A stretch of 10,290 bases of DNA from Pseudomonadota bacterium (GCA_028876585.1 JAGWRL010000232.1:1-10290), one strand, 5' to 3'. Counted from the stretch's first letter, positions 1 to 9,040 are shown. The notes: a model not told the origin generated them from the letters alone. Program-made: numbers and translations.

Positions 1-1329
1 GCCGACATCGACGACGCGGTCGCCGCCGCCAAGCGCGCGGCGCCGGGCTGGGCGGCGACGCATGCCGACGCGCGGGCGCGCATCCTGCATCGCGCGGCGG
101 ATTTGATCGAGGCGCGCCTGCCCGAAATCGCCGACCTGCTGACGCGCGAACAGGGCAAACCGATTCCCGACGCGGCGAAGGAGATCAGCTTCGGCGTCGA
201 GGTGATCCGCTATTACGCCGAGGAGGGACGGCGGATCGGCGGCGTCTTGCGCGCCTCCTCGCGCAGCGACATGCGCAGTCTCGTCGTGTCGTCGCCGGTC
301 GGCGTCGTCGGCGCGATCACGCCGTGGAACTATCCCGTCGATCTCTACGCCTGGAAAGTCGGGCCGGCTCTGGCGGCCGGCTGCACGCTGGTCGCCAAGC
401 CGCCGCACGAGACGCCGCTGGCGATCGGTCTCGTCGCGCAATGTTTCGCCGACGCGGGCCTGCCGACGGGCGTGCTGAACGATATTCCCGGGACCGGGCC
501 GGACGCCGGCGCCGCGCTCGCCGCGCACCCGGATGTGCGCATGATCACCGCCACCGCATCAGTTACCGCCGGTCAGGCGATGATGCGCGCGGGCGCGCAG
601 ACGTTGAAGCGCCTGACGCTCGAACTCGGCGGCCAGTGTCCGTTCGTCGTGCTCGACGACGCCGACATCGAGGAAGCGGCGGCGGCGGCGGCGCGGCGGT
701 CGTTTTCCAACATGGGCCAGATCTGCATCGCGGTGAACCGCATCGTCGTCGCCGCGCCGGTCTACGACGCGTTCCTGCAAGCGCTGGCGGCGGCGGCGAA
801 CAAGATCGAACTTGGCCACGGCGTCGAGCCGGGCGTGCTCTATGGGCCGGTGCTGCACGAGGGGGTGCGGCGGCGCACGCAGGCGCATCTCGACGACGCG
901 CTCCGCCACGGCGGCCGGCTGATCGCCGGCGGCGCGGCGCCGAAGGGCGCGGGCTTCGACCGCGGCTTTTTCTTCCGCCCGACGGTGGTCGAAGGCGCCG
1001 ACGACGCGGCGCGGGTGATGACCGAGGAGAGCTATGGCCCGATCGCCGCCGTGCGCAAAGTGCGCGACGACAACGAAGCGCTGGCGGTCGCCAACGCCCT
1101 GCCCTACGGGCTGGCGGCCTATGTCTATTCGCGCGATCTCGAACGCGCCTGGGCCTTCGCGGAGCGGCTCGAAAGCGGCGCCGTCGGCGTCAACGTCAAC
1201 GACACCACCGAGCTTCAGGCGCCGTTCGGCGGCTGGAAACTGTCCGGCCTGGGGCGCGAACTGGGGCCGGAAGGCCTGACGCAATACCGCGAGACGAAGC
1301 ACATCCGCATGCGGGTGCGGGCGCGATAG
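1..1329 (+). CDS. NAD(P)-dependent aldehyde dehydrogenase, 5'-truncated by window edge
   Basis: This is an aldehyde dehydrogenase superfamily enzyme that oxidises an aldehyde or semialdehyde to the acid with NAD(P)+ in the cytoplasm. The reading frame is open from base 1, so the start lies outside the window; 442 residues are visible and roughly 35-50 N-terminal residues are missing compared with the usual 475-490. The cofactor-site segment ITPWNYP is at about 299-337, the general-base Glu of LELGG is at codon 622-624, and the catalytic Cys of MGQIC is at 724-726. The C-terminal APFGGWKLSGLGRELG block is also present. One oddity is that the usual FTGS(V/T) cofactor loop reads ATASV here (around 550). 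The gene ends 3 bases before the convergent lysR stop. The substrate cannot be read from sequence; succinate-semialdehyde-like or aromatic semialdehydes are possible given the neighbours. The family is certain, the substrate unknown. Confidence 0.93.
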   Translation, partial: ADIDDAVAAAKRAAPGWAATHADARARILHRAADLIEARLPEIADLLTREQGKPIPDAAKEISFGVEVIRYYAEEGRRIGGVLRASSRSDMRSLVVSSPVGVVGAITPWNYPVDLYAWKVGPALAAGCTLVAKPPHETPLAIGLVAQCFADAGLPTGVLNDIPGTGPDAGAALAAHPDVRMITATASVTAGQAMMRAGAQTLKRLTLELGGQCPFVVLDDADIEEAAAAAARRSFSNMGQICIAVNRIVVAAPVYDAFLQALAAAANKIELGHGVEPGVLYGPVLHEGVRRRTQAHLDDALRHGGRLIAGGAAPKGAGFDRGFFFRPTVVEGADDAARVMTEESYGPIAAVRKVRDDNEALAVANALPYGLAAYVYSRDLERAWAFAERLESGAVGVNVNDTTELQAPFGGWKLSGLGRELGPEGLTQYRETKHIRMRVRAR

Positions 1330-1332
1330 AGG

Positions 1333-2268
1333 CTACGCCGAGGGCCGCGCCCGGCCCGGCGCCTTGCGGGCCGTGCGCGGCGTTTCGAGACGATCGCGCA
1401 ACCGTTCGATGAACGCCCGCGCGGCGGTGGAGAGCGTGCGGTCGCGGCGGTAGAGCGCGACGACCTCGCGCGAGATCGGCGGATCGCTCAACGGAATGGC
1501 GGCGACCTCGCGCCCCGCCAGCGCCCGCTTGGCGTAACCGGGCAGAACCGAAACGCCGAGCCCCGCCTCCACCAGCGCAATGGCGGTGGTGATCTGCGTC
1601 ACCTCGTAAGCCGGCGACAGCGTCGCCTCCACGGCGGCGAAGCCCACTTCGGTCAGCAAGCGAATGCCGCTATCGCGCGTCAGCGTCACCAGCGGCTGGT
1701 CCCGCAGGGTGCGCCACTTCACCTGCGCCTCCTTGGCGAGCCGGTCGTCGGAGCGGCAGAACAGCATGAGATTGTCGCGCAGCACCGTCAGCCGCTCCAG
1801 CCGCTTCTCGTCGGGCGAGAACGTGCCGACGCCGATCTCGGAGCGGCCCGACAGCACGCGCTCGACGATCCGCTCGGTGCCGACGTCCGCCAGTTCAACC
1901 CTGACATCGGGATGCGCGGCGGCGAACGAGGTGAGCACCGGCGGCAGCAGCGTCGCCGCGAGAAATGGAGGGGCGGCGACGCGCACCAATCCCTGCCGCA
2001 GCGCGGCCAGATCGCGCACGGTTTGCACGGCGCGCTCGATCTCCTCCATGCCTTTTTCGAGCTGGTCGCGGAAGGCGGCGCCGGCTTCCGTCAGTTCGAC
2101 GCGCCGGGTGGTGCGGTCGAACAGCCGCACCGCCAGACTGGCCTCAAGCTCGCGCACGGCCTGGCTGACCGCCGGCTGCGCGGTGTTCAACTGCGCGGCG
2201 GCGCGCGAGAAATTACCCGTCCCGGCGACGGCGAGGAAGGCTTCGATCTGGCGGATGGTCAGTTGCAT
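1333..2268 (-). CDS. LysR-family transcriptional regulator
   Basis: This is a LysR-type DNA-binding regulator of 311 residues, the normal family length. The N-terminal winged helix-turn-helix (residues 1-60) is classical, with RQIEAFLAVAGTGNFSRAA, then QPAVSQAVRELE as the recognition helix and LFDRTTRRVELTEAG after it. A linker helix and a two-lobed effector-binding domain (about 90-295) follow. The ATG at 2266-2268 is preceded by GGAG nine bases upstream and starts the family-typical MQLTIRQIEAF, so I keep it. The gene is divergent from the lyase/dioxygenase/aspartate-dehydrogenase operon with a 111-base gap holding a T-N11-A type palindrome. This is the standard arrangement of a LysR activator that controls the divergent operon and represses itself. 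The inducer is unknown; a pathway substrate or ring-cleavage product is the natural guess. Confidence 0.95.
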   Translation of the reverse strand: MQLTIRQIEAFLAVAGTGNFSRAAAQLNTAQPAVSQAVRELEASLAVRLFDRTTRRVELTEAGAAFRDQLEKGMEEIERAVQTVRDLAALRQGLVRVAAPPFLAATLLPPVLTSFAAAHPDVRVELADVGTERIVERVLSGRSEIGVGTFSPDEKRLERLTVLRDNLMLFCRSDDRLAKEAQVKWRTLRDQPLVTLTRDSGIRLLTEVGFAAVEATLSPAYEVTQITTAIALVEAGLGVSVLPGYAKRALAGREVAAIPLSDPPISREVVALYRRDRTLSTAARAFIERLRDRLETPRTARKAPGRARPSA

Positions 2269-2283
2269 TCATAAGCGCTCCGT

Positions 2284-2298
2284 ATCAAATCATATGAT
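2284..2298. promoter_or_regulatory. Candidate LysR-type operator (ATCA-N7-TGAT)
   Basis: ATCA and TGAT half-sites are separated by 7 bases, which fits the T-N11-A consensus of LysR-type boxes. The right half also forms the perfect 10-base palindrome ATCATATGAT at 2289-2298. The site lies in the lysR/lyase divergent gap and is centred about 50 bases upstream of the predicted start of the operon transcript, where an activator site would be expected. Sequence match and position are seen; binding is inferred. Confidence 0.5.
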
Positions 2299-2307
2299 CA
2301 ATCACGT

Positions 2308-2336
2308 TTGTCGTATATATGAAATCCTGCTCTAAT
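2308..2336 (+). promoter_or_regulatory. Candidate sigma70 promoter of the lyase-dioxygenase-aspartate dehydrogenase operon
   Basis: A -35-like TTGTCG (2308-2313, 4 of 6 matches to TTGACA) is followed after exactly 17 bases by a -10-like TCTAAT (2331-2336, 5 of 6 matches to TATAAT). Transcription would start near 2343, leaving a leader of about 37 bases before the ATG at 2380. The stretch is clearly more AT-rich than the flanking genes and sits just downstream of the candidate LysR box. The match was made by eye. Confidence 0.45.
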
Positions 2337-2379
2337 TCCTCCGCCGCTGGTCGATCCCGCGTTGAACGAAGGACTTGGC

Positions 2380-3902
<1,523 letters not shown>

Positions 3903-3912
3903 CCGCGGGCTG

Positions 3913-4722
3913 ATGGCGGGGTCTGAGATGCGGCTCGTGCTGGTGGGCTGGGGCGCCATCACGCGCCGGGTCGCCGGCTTGCTGGCGGAGCGCGCCGCGC
4001 CGGTGCGCGTGGTCGCCGTCGCCGTGCGCGACCGCGCGGCCGTGCGCGCGCAAACGCCGCCGTCGGCGCGGATGATCGCCGATCCCGCCGAACTCGCCGA
4101 TCTCTCGGCCGATTTCGTCGTCGAAGCCGCCAGCCGCGCCAGCGTCGCGCCTTGGGCGCGCGCCGCCCTGGGGCTCGGCCTGCCGATCGCGGTCTCCTCC
4201 ACCTCGGCCTTCGCCGCGCCCGAGTTGTTGCCGGAACTTGTCGCCTTGGCGCGGCGCACCGGCGGCGCGGTGCTCATTCCCCCCGGCGCCCTGGGCGGCA
4301 TCGACGCGCTTGCGGCGGCGGGGCGGCTCGGCCTCGCGTCGGTCACGCATGAAATCGTCAAGCCGCCGGCCGCCTGGCGCGGCACGGCGGCCGAAACGCT
4401 GTGCGATCTGGAGCGGCTCGCCGCGCCGGCGGTGTTGTTCGAGGGCAGCGCGGCCGAGGCGGCGGCGGCGTTTCCGCAAAACGCCAATGTGGCGCTGATC
4501 ACCGCGCTGGCCGGGCTCGGACCCGAGCGCACCCGCCTGCGTCTCGTCGCCGACCCCGCCGCCACGCTCAACGGCCATCGCATCCACGCCGAGGGAGATT
4601 TCGGCCGGCTCGACATCCGCCTGGAAAACCGCCCGCTGGCCGCCAATCCGAAATCCTCGGAATTGACGGCGCTCAACCTCGTCCGGTTGATCGAGAACCA
4701 GTTCGCGCCGCTGCGGGTTTGA
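3913..4722 (+). CDS. nadX: L-aspartate dehydrogenase family protein
   Basis: This is an NAD(P)-dependent dehydrogenase of the NadX family, which interconverts L-aspartate and iminoaspartate/oxaloacetate plus ammonia. Its 269 residues are the usual length. The N-terminal Rossmann motif is LVGWGAI (10-16). The C-terminal catalytic domain carries PGALGGIDAL (124-133), KPPAAWRGT (150-158), FPQNANVAL (187-195), the NGH motif with the probable catalytic His222, and NPKSSELT near the end, all typical of the family. The start may instead be ATG 3928, which begins MRLVLVGWGAI as most homologues do; neither has a strong ribosome-binding site, so 3913 is kept with reservation. There is no nadA, nadB or nadC nearby, so an NAD-biosynthesis role is doubtful. 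Its operon position after a ring-cleavage dioxygenase suggests action on an imino-dicarboxylate or on aspartate made in the pathway (inference). It ends 9 bases before the convergent aldehyde dehydrogenase stop. Confidence 0.9.
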   Translation: MAGSEMRLVLVGWGAITRRVAGLLAERAAPVRVVAVAVRDRAAVRAQTPPSARMIADPAELADLSADFVVEAASRASVAPWARAALGLGLPIAVSSTSAFAAPELLPELVALARRTGGAVLIPPGALGGIDALAAAGRLGLASVTHEIVKPPAAWRGTAAETLCDLERLAAPAVLFEGSAAEAAAAFPQNANVALITALAGLGPERTRLRLVADPAATLNGHRIHAEGDFGRLDIRLENRPLAANPKSSELTALNLVRLIENQFAPLRV

Positions 4723-4731
4723 TCACGCGAG

Positions 4732-6198
4732 CTATTCGGCGAACTTGCCGCCCGACGGCCGCAAGCCTTCGTCGATCTGATGGGAAACGTTCTTGATCAC
4801 GGTGTAATGGTGCAGCCCCTCGGAGCCGCCCTCGCGCCCCAGCCCGCTTTCCTTGACCCCGCCGAACGGGGTTTCCGCGACCGAGGCTTCCAGCGTGTTG
4901 ATCGAGAGGTTGCCCGCCTCCACCTCGCGCATCAACCGGTCGGCGTTGGCGGCGGAGCGGGTGAAGGCGTAGGCGGCCAGGCCAAACGGCAAAGCGTTGG
5001 CTTTTGCGATGGCCTCGTCGAGCGAGGCCACGGGGTTGATGATTGCGAACGGGCCGAACGGCTCCTCGCGCAACGCCTGCGCGTCGTCGGGCGCCTCGGC
5101 GATCGCGGTGGGCGGGAAGAAAAAGCCTTTGCCGCCGGTCGGCTCGCCGCCGCACAGCAATCGCGCGCCCCTTCTCGTCGCGTCCGCGCTCAAAGCCGCC
5201 AGGGCGTCGATCCGGCGGGCGTTGGCGACAGGCCCCATCTGCGTCTGCGGGTCGAGGCCGTCGCCGACGCGGATCGAGCGGGCCTTTTCGACGAACGCCT
5301 CGGTGAAGCGCTGATAGAGCCGCTCGGCGACGAAAAAGCGGGTCGGCGAGGTGCAGACCTGGCCGGCGTTACGATATTTGCGGCTGGCCGAGGCGACGCC
5401 GGCCACGACCGGGTCGGCGTCGTCGCACACGATCACCGGCGCATGGCCGCCAAGCTCCATCAGCGCCGGCTTCATATGCCGGGCCGCGAGTTCGGTCAGA
5501 TGCTTGCCGACAGCAGTGGAACCCGTGAACGCGACCAGCCGGATTTGTTCCTTCGGAATCAGGAACTCCGAAATGCGCGCCGGCACGCCGAACACGAGGT
5601 TGAGCACGCCCGGCGGCAGGCCCGCCTCCTCCAGCGCGCGCGCGATATGCACAACCCCGGTCGGCGTCTCCTCCGACGCCTTCATGATGACGGAACAACC
5701 CGCCGCGATGGCGCCGCCGATCTTGCGCGCGGGCTGGCTCATCGGGAAATTCCACGGCGAGAAGGCGGCGACCGGCCCGATCGGCTCCTGCAACACGATA
5801 TAGCGGATGCCGATTTCGCTCGGGATGACCCGGCCGTAGAGCCGCACGCATTCGCCCGCGTCCCATTCGAAGAACTCACAGCCGCGGATCACTTCGAGCC
5901 GCGCTTCCGCAAGCGGTTTGCCATTCTCCAGCGTGATCGAACGGGCGATCTCCTCGCGGCGCTGGCGCAGCAGCGCGGCGGCGCGCAGCAGAACCTGGGC
6001 GCGCTTGGCCGGGGCGGTGCGTTTCCAAATGCGGAAGCCGTCGGTCGCGGCGCTCAGCGCCTCCTCAAGATCGGCCTCGTCGGCGACCGCGACGGTTGCG
6101 ACGATTTCTTCATTGGCGGGGTTGACGATCGGCAGGACTTTTGCGGTCTTTCGCCAGCGGCCGCCGAGATAGAGCTGGACATCGGAGGCCAAGGCCAT
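4732..6198 (-). CDS. NAD(P)-dependent aldehyde dehydrogenase, succinate-semialdehyde dehydrogenase-like
   Basis: This is a full-length 488-residue aldehyde dehydrogenase whose overall look is of the succinate/glutarate-semialdehyde dehydrogenase (GabD-like) branch. The cofactor-site SPWNFP includes Asn150, Lys173 lies in MKASEETP, FTGSTAVGK (224-232) is the cofactor loop, Glu248 of MELGGH is the general base, and Cys282 of AGQVCTS is the nucleophile. PFGGVKESGLGREGG closes the protein. The ATG at 6196-6198 is supported by AAGGAAAG at 6204-6211 on the minus strand. The gene is divergent from the P450 and converges on the aspartate dehydrogenase. In this context it may oxidise a ring-cleavage semialdehyde, for instance 2-aminomuconate semialdehyde, or a later C4-C5 semialdehyde. 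The family is certain, the substrate inferred. It differs clearly from the aldehyde dehydrogenase at the left edge, so the two are not a recent duplication. Confidence 0.95.
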   Translation of the reverse strand: MALASDVQLYLGGRWRKTAKVLPIVNPANEEIVATVAVADEADLEEALSAATDGFRIWKRTAPAKRAQVLLRAAALLRQRREEIARSITLENGKPLAEARLEVIRGCEFFEWDAGECVRLYGRVIPSEIGIRYIVLQEPIGPVAAFSPWNFPMSQPARKIGGAIAAGCSVIMKASEETPTGVVHIARALEEAGLPPGVLNLVFGVPARISEFLIPKEQIRLVAFTGSTAVGKHLTELAARHMKPALMELGGHAPVIVCDDADPVVAGVASASRKYRNAGQVCTSPTRFFVAERLYQRFTEAFVEKARSIRVGDGLDPQTQMGPVANARRIDALAALSADATRRGARLLCGGEPTGGKGFFFPPTAIAEAPDDAQALREEPFGPFAIINPVASLDEAIAKANALPFGLAAYAFTRSAANADRLMREVEAGNLSINTLEASVAETPFGGVKESGLGREGGSEGLHHYTVIKNVSHQIDEGLRPSGGKFAE

Positions 6199-6273
6199 CG
6201 GGGCTTTCCTTCAGATCCGCATGGGCCGGATCGGCCGCTCCGTCAGGAATGCGGCCTCGCGGATCATCTGACA

Positions 6274-6301
6274 ATGCGCATAGATAGAATGAATTCATGC
6301 G
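6274..6301. promoter_or_regulatory. Candidate operator: adjacent palindromes with ATGCG repeats
   Basis: ATGCGCAT (6274-6281) and ATGAATTCAT (6289-6298) are both perfect palindromes. ATGCG occurs as a direct repeat at 6274-6278 and 6297-6301, 23 bases apart, about two helical turns. The cluster lies about 75-105 bases upstream of the aldehyde dehydrogenase start on the minus strand, a position suited to controlling that gene. Confidence 0.35.
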
Positions 6302-6373
6302 AAAGCCGTCTAAATAAGCCCACATGGCGCGGCGCGTCCTACTCATACGCAAATCAGCTTAATTCATAGCAAT

Positions 6374-6388
6374 TATTCATCTTGAATA
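6374..6388. promoter_or_regulatory. Candidate operator: 6-base inverted repeat upstream of the P450
   Basis: TATTCA and TGAATA are perfect inverted arms around TCT, ending about 50 bases before the P450 start codon. The left arm overlaps one of three copies of ATTCAT in the same gap. A dimeric regulator site is a reasonable guess; no specific family is claimed. Confidence 0.35.
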
Positions 6389-6439
6389 TAGACCTGCGGC
6401 TTGAAACCATTGCCTAGATAAGGCGTCGGGAGGACAACC

Positions 6440-7627
6440 ATGAGCGGCGGACCGGAGTCGGACATCGACCTCTTCGACGCGGCGGCGATCGAAAACCCCT
6501 ATCCCCTGTACCAGCGCCTGCGGGACCTGGGGCCGGCGGTGTGGTTGACGAAGAACCAGATGTGGTGTCTTCCCCGCTACAAGGAGGTGCGCGACACGTT
6601 GTTTGATTGGCGCCGCTTCACGACCTCGCGCGGCGTCGCTATGGACAACGCCGTCAACGAAGCGACTTCCGGCCCCGGCCGCGCCAACTCGCTCACCAGC
6701 GATCCGCCGCTGCACGACGAGATCAGGCGGATCACCGGCGCGCCGCTGCAACCGCGCGCGTTGGAATCCATCAAGGATAGAATTGTGCAAACGGCGCACC
6801 AGATCGTCGCCGACGTCTGCGCCCGCAAGAGCGTCGACGGCATGAAGGACATCGCTCAGGTGCTGCCGCTGACTGTTGTCTCCGATCTCGTCGGATTGCC
6901 CGATCATGGGCGCGAGTCGATGTTGCGCTGGGCCGCCGCGACGTTCAACGCGATGGGGCCGATGAACCAGCTCGGCGTCGAGGCGCTGCCGCAAATCCGC
7001 GAGCTGCATCAGTTCTGCATCAAAGACGCGGTGCCGGGAAAACTCAAGCCCGACGGCTGGGCCGCCCGGATCTATGAAGCCGCCAGCCGCGGCGAAGTCG
7101 CGGTGGAGCAATGTCCGGGCATGATGCGCGAGTATATTGGGCCGGCGCTCGACACCACGATCTTCGGCATCGGGCATCTGCTGCGCCTGCTTGGCGAAAA
7201 CCCCGAGCAATGGGCGCTGCTACGGGCCGATCGATCGCTGGTTCCGCACGCCATCAACGAAGCTCTGCGCATGGAAGCGCCGGTTCGCTCGTTCACGCGC
7301 TATGTTCGCGAGGAAGCGACATTCGGCGACGTCACCATCGCGCAAGGCGGCCGGTTGATGGTGCTGTACGGATCGGCCAATCGTGATGAACGCAAATGGG
7401 CGCGCCCCGATGCGTTCGACATCACACGAAGACCGTCCGATCACCTGGCGTTCGGCTATGGAATCCATGCCTGCGGCGGCATGCATCTGGCGCGAATGGA
7501 GATCGCCGCATTGCTGAACGCGATGCTGGACCGCATTGTGTCCTTCACAGTTGGCGCGCCAAAAATTGTCGCCAACAACACGCTGCGAGGATACGAGTCG
7601 CTGCCGGTCACCCTCACGGTGAATTAA
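6440..7627 (+). CDS. Cytochrome P450, bacterial class I, CYP199-like
   Basis: This is a soluble 395-residue cytochrome P450 monooxygenase with no signal or membrane anchor. The heme-binding loop FGYGIHACGG has Cys345 as thiolate ligand. The K-helix ExxR is EALR (274-277), the I-helix acid-alcohol pair is in GPALDTT (Asp238, Thr239), and SANRDE (312-317) fits the beta-region before the meander. The segment FTTSRGVAM followed by SDPPLHDEIRR resembles CYP199-type enzymes, which demethylate or hydroxylate para-substituted benzoates; that subfamily placement is from memory. The start has a strong ribosome-binding site, GGGAGGA at 6428-6434. No ferredoxin or ferredoxin reductase is in the window, so the electron partners must come from elsewhere. 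It is transcribed alone, divergent from an aldehyde dehydrogenase and convergent with the amidase. An O-demethylation or hydroxylation step on an aromatic acid is plausible. Some codon choices look less GC-biased than the neighbours by eye. Confidence 0.95.
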   Translation: MSGGPESDIDLFDAAAIENPYPLYQRLRDLGPAVWLTKNQMWCLPRYKEVRDTLFDWRRFTTSRGVAMDNAVNEATSGPGRANSLTSDPPLHDEIRRITGAPLQPRALESIKDRIVQTAHQIVADVCARKSVDGMKDIAQVLPLTVVSDLVGLPDHGRESMLRWAAATFNAMGPMNQLGVEALPQIRELHQFCIKDAVPGKLKPDGWAARIYEAASRGEVAVEQCPGMMREYIGPALDTTIFGIGHLLRLLGENPEQWALLRADRSLVPHAINEALRMEAPVRSFTRYVREEATFGDVTIAQGGRLMVLYGSANRDERKWARPDAFDITRRPSDHLAFGYGIHACGGMHLARMEIAALLNAMLDRIVSFTVGAPKIVANNTLRGYESLPVTLTVN

Positions 7628-7660
7628 CGCCGAAGGCGCGACTGTTCCCTGCCGTTGCGT

Positions 7661-9040
7661 TCAACGAGCCAGCGGCTCCGTCAGCGCCGCGACGGCCAGC
7701 AAACGATGATCGCTGTGCCATTTGCCGACGATCTGCAACGCCATCGGCAGGCCCTCCGCCGTCGCGCCGCAGGGAATCGATATGGCGGGATGCCCCGTGA
7801 GGTTGAAGGGGAACGTGTAGGGATACCAGCCGCCGCGCAGCGTGCCCGCGGGCTGACCGTCGATAAGAATGGGGCCGTCGGGGAGTTGCGGCCCCAGGGG
7901 CAGCGGCGGCGCCGACAGCGTCGGGGAGATGATGAAGTCATGCCGCTCGAAAATGCGCTGCACCGCGCGGAACGCCGCGCTGCGCGCCGCCCCGGCGTTT
8001 TGCAGCGCGACCGCGCCGTGGGCGAGGCCCTTCTCGACCGTCTCGACGAGATGCGGATCGAGCCGGTCGCGGAACCGCGCGAGATGCGGCGCGACGCGCG
8101 AGGCGATGGCCGACTCCAGCATCACCAGAAACGCCGGTTCGAGCGCGACGAAATCGATCTCGATCGGTTCGACGATCGCGCCTTGCGCTTCGATCTTTCG
8201 CATCGCCGCCAGCGTCGCCGCCGTCACGCGCGCGTCGATGCGATTGCCGCAGCGTTCCAACCACGCGACCCGCACGCCAGCGAGGCTTTGCAGCGCCGGC
8301 TCGCGCGGCGGCGTCAACTGTCCGTAGGGGTCGCCCGCATCGGGACCGGCGATGACGCCGAACAACAGCGCCGTGTCGGCGACATCGCGCGCCAGCGGGC
8401 CGACATAGGAATTCGCCGCAAACAGATCCGGCGGTTGCAAATTCGCGACGGCGCCGAGCGTCGCCTTGAAGCCGACGACGCCGCAGCAGGCGGCGGGAAT
8501 GCGAATCGAGCCGCCGCCGTCGGTGCCGAGCGCCAGCGGACCCATGCCGGCGGCGACCGCGACCGCCGCGCCGCCGCTGGAGGCGCCGCAAGTCACGTTT
8601 GCGTCGATCGGGTTCAGGGTGCGACCGAAGATCGGCGCGTCGGTTGATTGTTTGTGGCCGAATTCCGGGGTCGTGGTTTTGCCGAGCAGAATGGCTCCCG
8701 CCGCCTTGGCGCGCCGCACCGCGACGGCGTCTTCGGCCGGCATGTTGTGTTCAAATATCGCTGAACCAAACGTCGTGCGGACGCCAGACGTGTTGGTCAA
8801 ATCCTTCACCGAGAAGGGCACGCCATGCAGCGGGCCGAGCGGCTCGCCGGCCATCACGCGCCGTTCGGCCTCGCGCGCGGCGTCCAACGCCTGTTCCGCG
8901 ACGACCGTGATGAACGCGTTGAGGTTGGCGCGCGCGGCGATGCGGTCGAGCGCCGCTTTCGTCGCCTCGACCGGCGAAATCTCGCGCTCGCGGATCGCCC
9001 GCGCTAAGACGACGGCTTGCAAATCGGCGATCTCGGGCAT
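7661..9040 (-). CDS. Amidase-signature family hydrolase
   Basis: This is a 459-residue amidase of the amidase-signature family, hydrolysing a carboxamide, anilide or related C-N bond in the cytoplasm. The Ser-cisSer-Lys triad is complete: Lys79 in PFSVKD, Ser154 in CGASSGG and nucleophile Ser178 in GTDGGGSIRIP. The HGVPFSVKD and GFKATLG blocks also fit. The gene-lacking GatB/GatC context and catabolic neighbours argue against the Glu-tRNA amidotransferase subunit GatA. The ATG at 9038-9040 lies just downstream of an AGGAAAGGGAAG purine stretch. It is the last visible gene of a minus-strand operon behind two short-chain dehydrogenases (29-base gap) and converges on the P450 with 33 bases between stops. 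The substrate cannot be read; an N-acyl aromatic amine or a pathway amide would suit the cluster. Confidence 0.93.
   Translation of the reverse strand: MPEIADLQAVVLARAIREREISPVEATKAALDRIAARANLNAFITVVAEQALDAAREAERRVMAGEPLGPLHGVPFSVKDLTNTSGVRTTFGSAIFEHNMPAEDAVAVRRAKAAGAILLGKTTTPEFGHKQSTDAPIFGRTLNPIDANVTCGASSGGAAVAVAAGMGPLALGTDGGGSIRIPAACCGVVGFKATLGAVANLQPPDLFAANSYVGPLARDVADTALLFGVIAGPDAGDPYGQLTPPREPALQSLAGVRVAWLERCGNRIDARVTAATLAAMRKIEAQGAIVEPIEIDFVALEPAFLVMLESAIASRVAPHLARFRDRLDPHLVETVEKGLAHGAVALQNAGAARSAAFRAVQRIFERHDFIISPTLSAPPLPLGPQLPDGPILIDGQPAGTLRGGWYPYTFPFNLTGHPAISIPCGATAEGLPMALQIVGKWHSDHRLLAVAALTEPLAR

Larger units (their letters stand above)
6199..6439. promoter_or_regulatory. Divergent intergenic promoter region between aldehyde dehydrogenase and P450
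   Basis: These 241 bases separate two divergent starts and hold no plausible gene. The half nearest the aldehyde dehydrogenase is GC-rich; from about 6264 to 6420 it is conspicuously AT-rich. It contains palindromes at 6274-6281 (ATGCGCAT), 6289-6298 (ATGAATTCAT) and 6374-6388 (TATTCA-TCT-TGAATA). The hexamer ATTCAT recurs at 6293-6298, 6362-6367 and 6375-6380. No convincing -35/-10 pair with correct spacing was found for either direction. A regulator-binding promoter region is the simplest reading. Confidence 0.55.

Noticed and set aside
4780..6369. A 529-codon open frame on the plus strand opposite the aldehyde dehydrogenase
   Set aside because: It is antisense to a gene with intact Asn, Lys, Glu and Cys active-site residues, has Arg/Gly/Asp-rich random composition, and runs into the divergent promoter region.
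7608..7638. Small hairpins at the P450 end (TCACC/GGTGA at 7608-7622, CGCC/GGCG at 7628-7638) as a terminator
   Set aside because: The stems are only 4-5 bases, the first is inside the coding sequence, and no T-run follows. They are not distinguishable from chance in GC-rich DNA.
7655..8647. A 330-codon plus-strand open frame opposite the amidase
   Set aside because: It is Arg/Ala-rich with no recognisable motif, and the amidase on the other strand has its full Lys-Ser-Ser triad.
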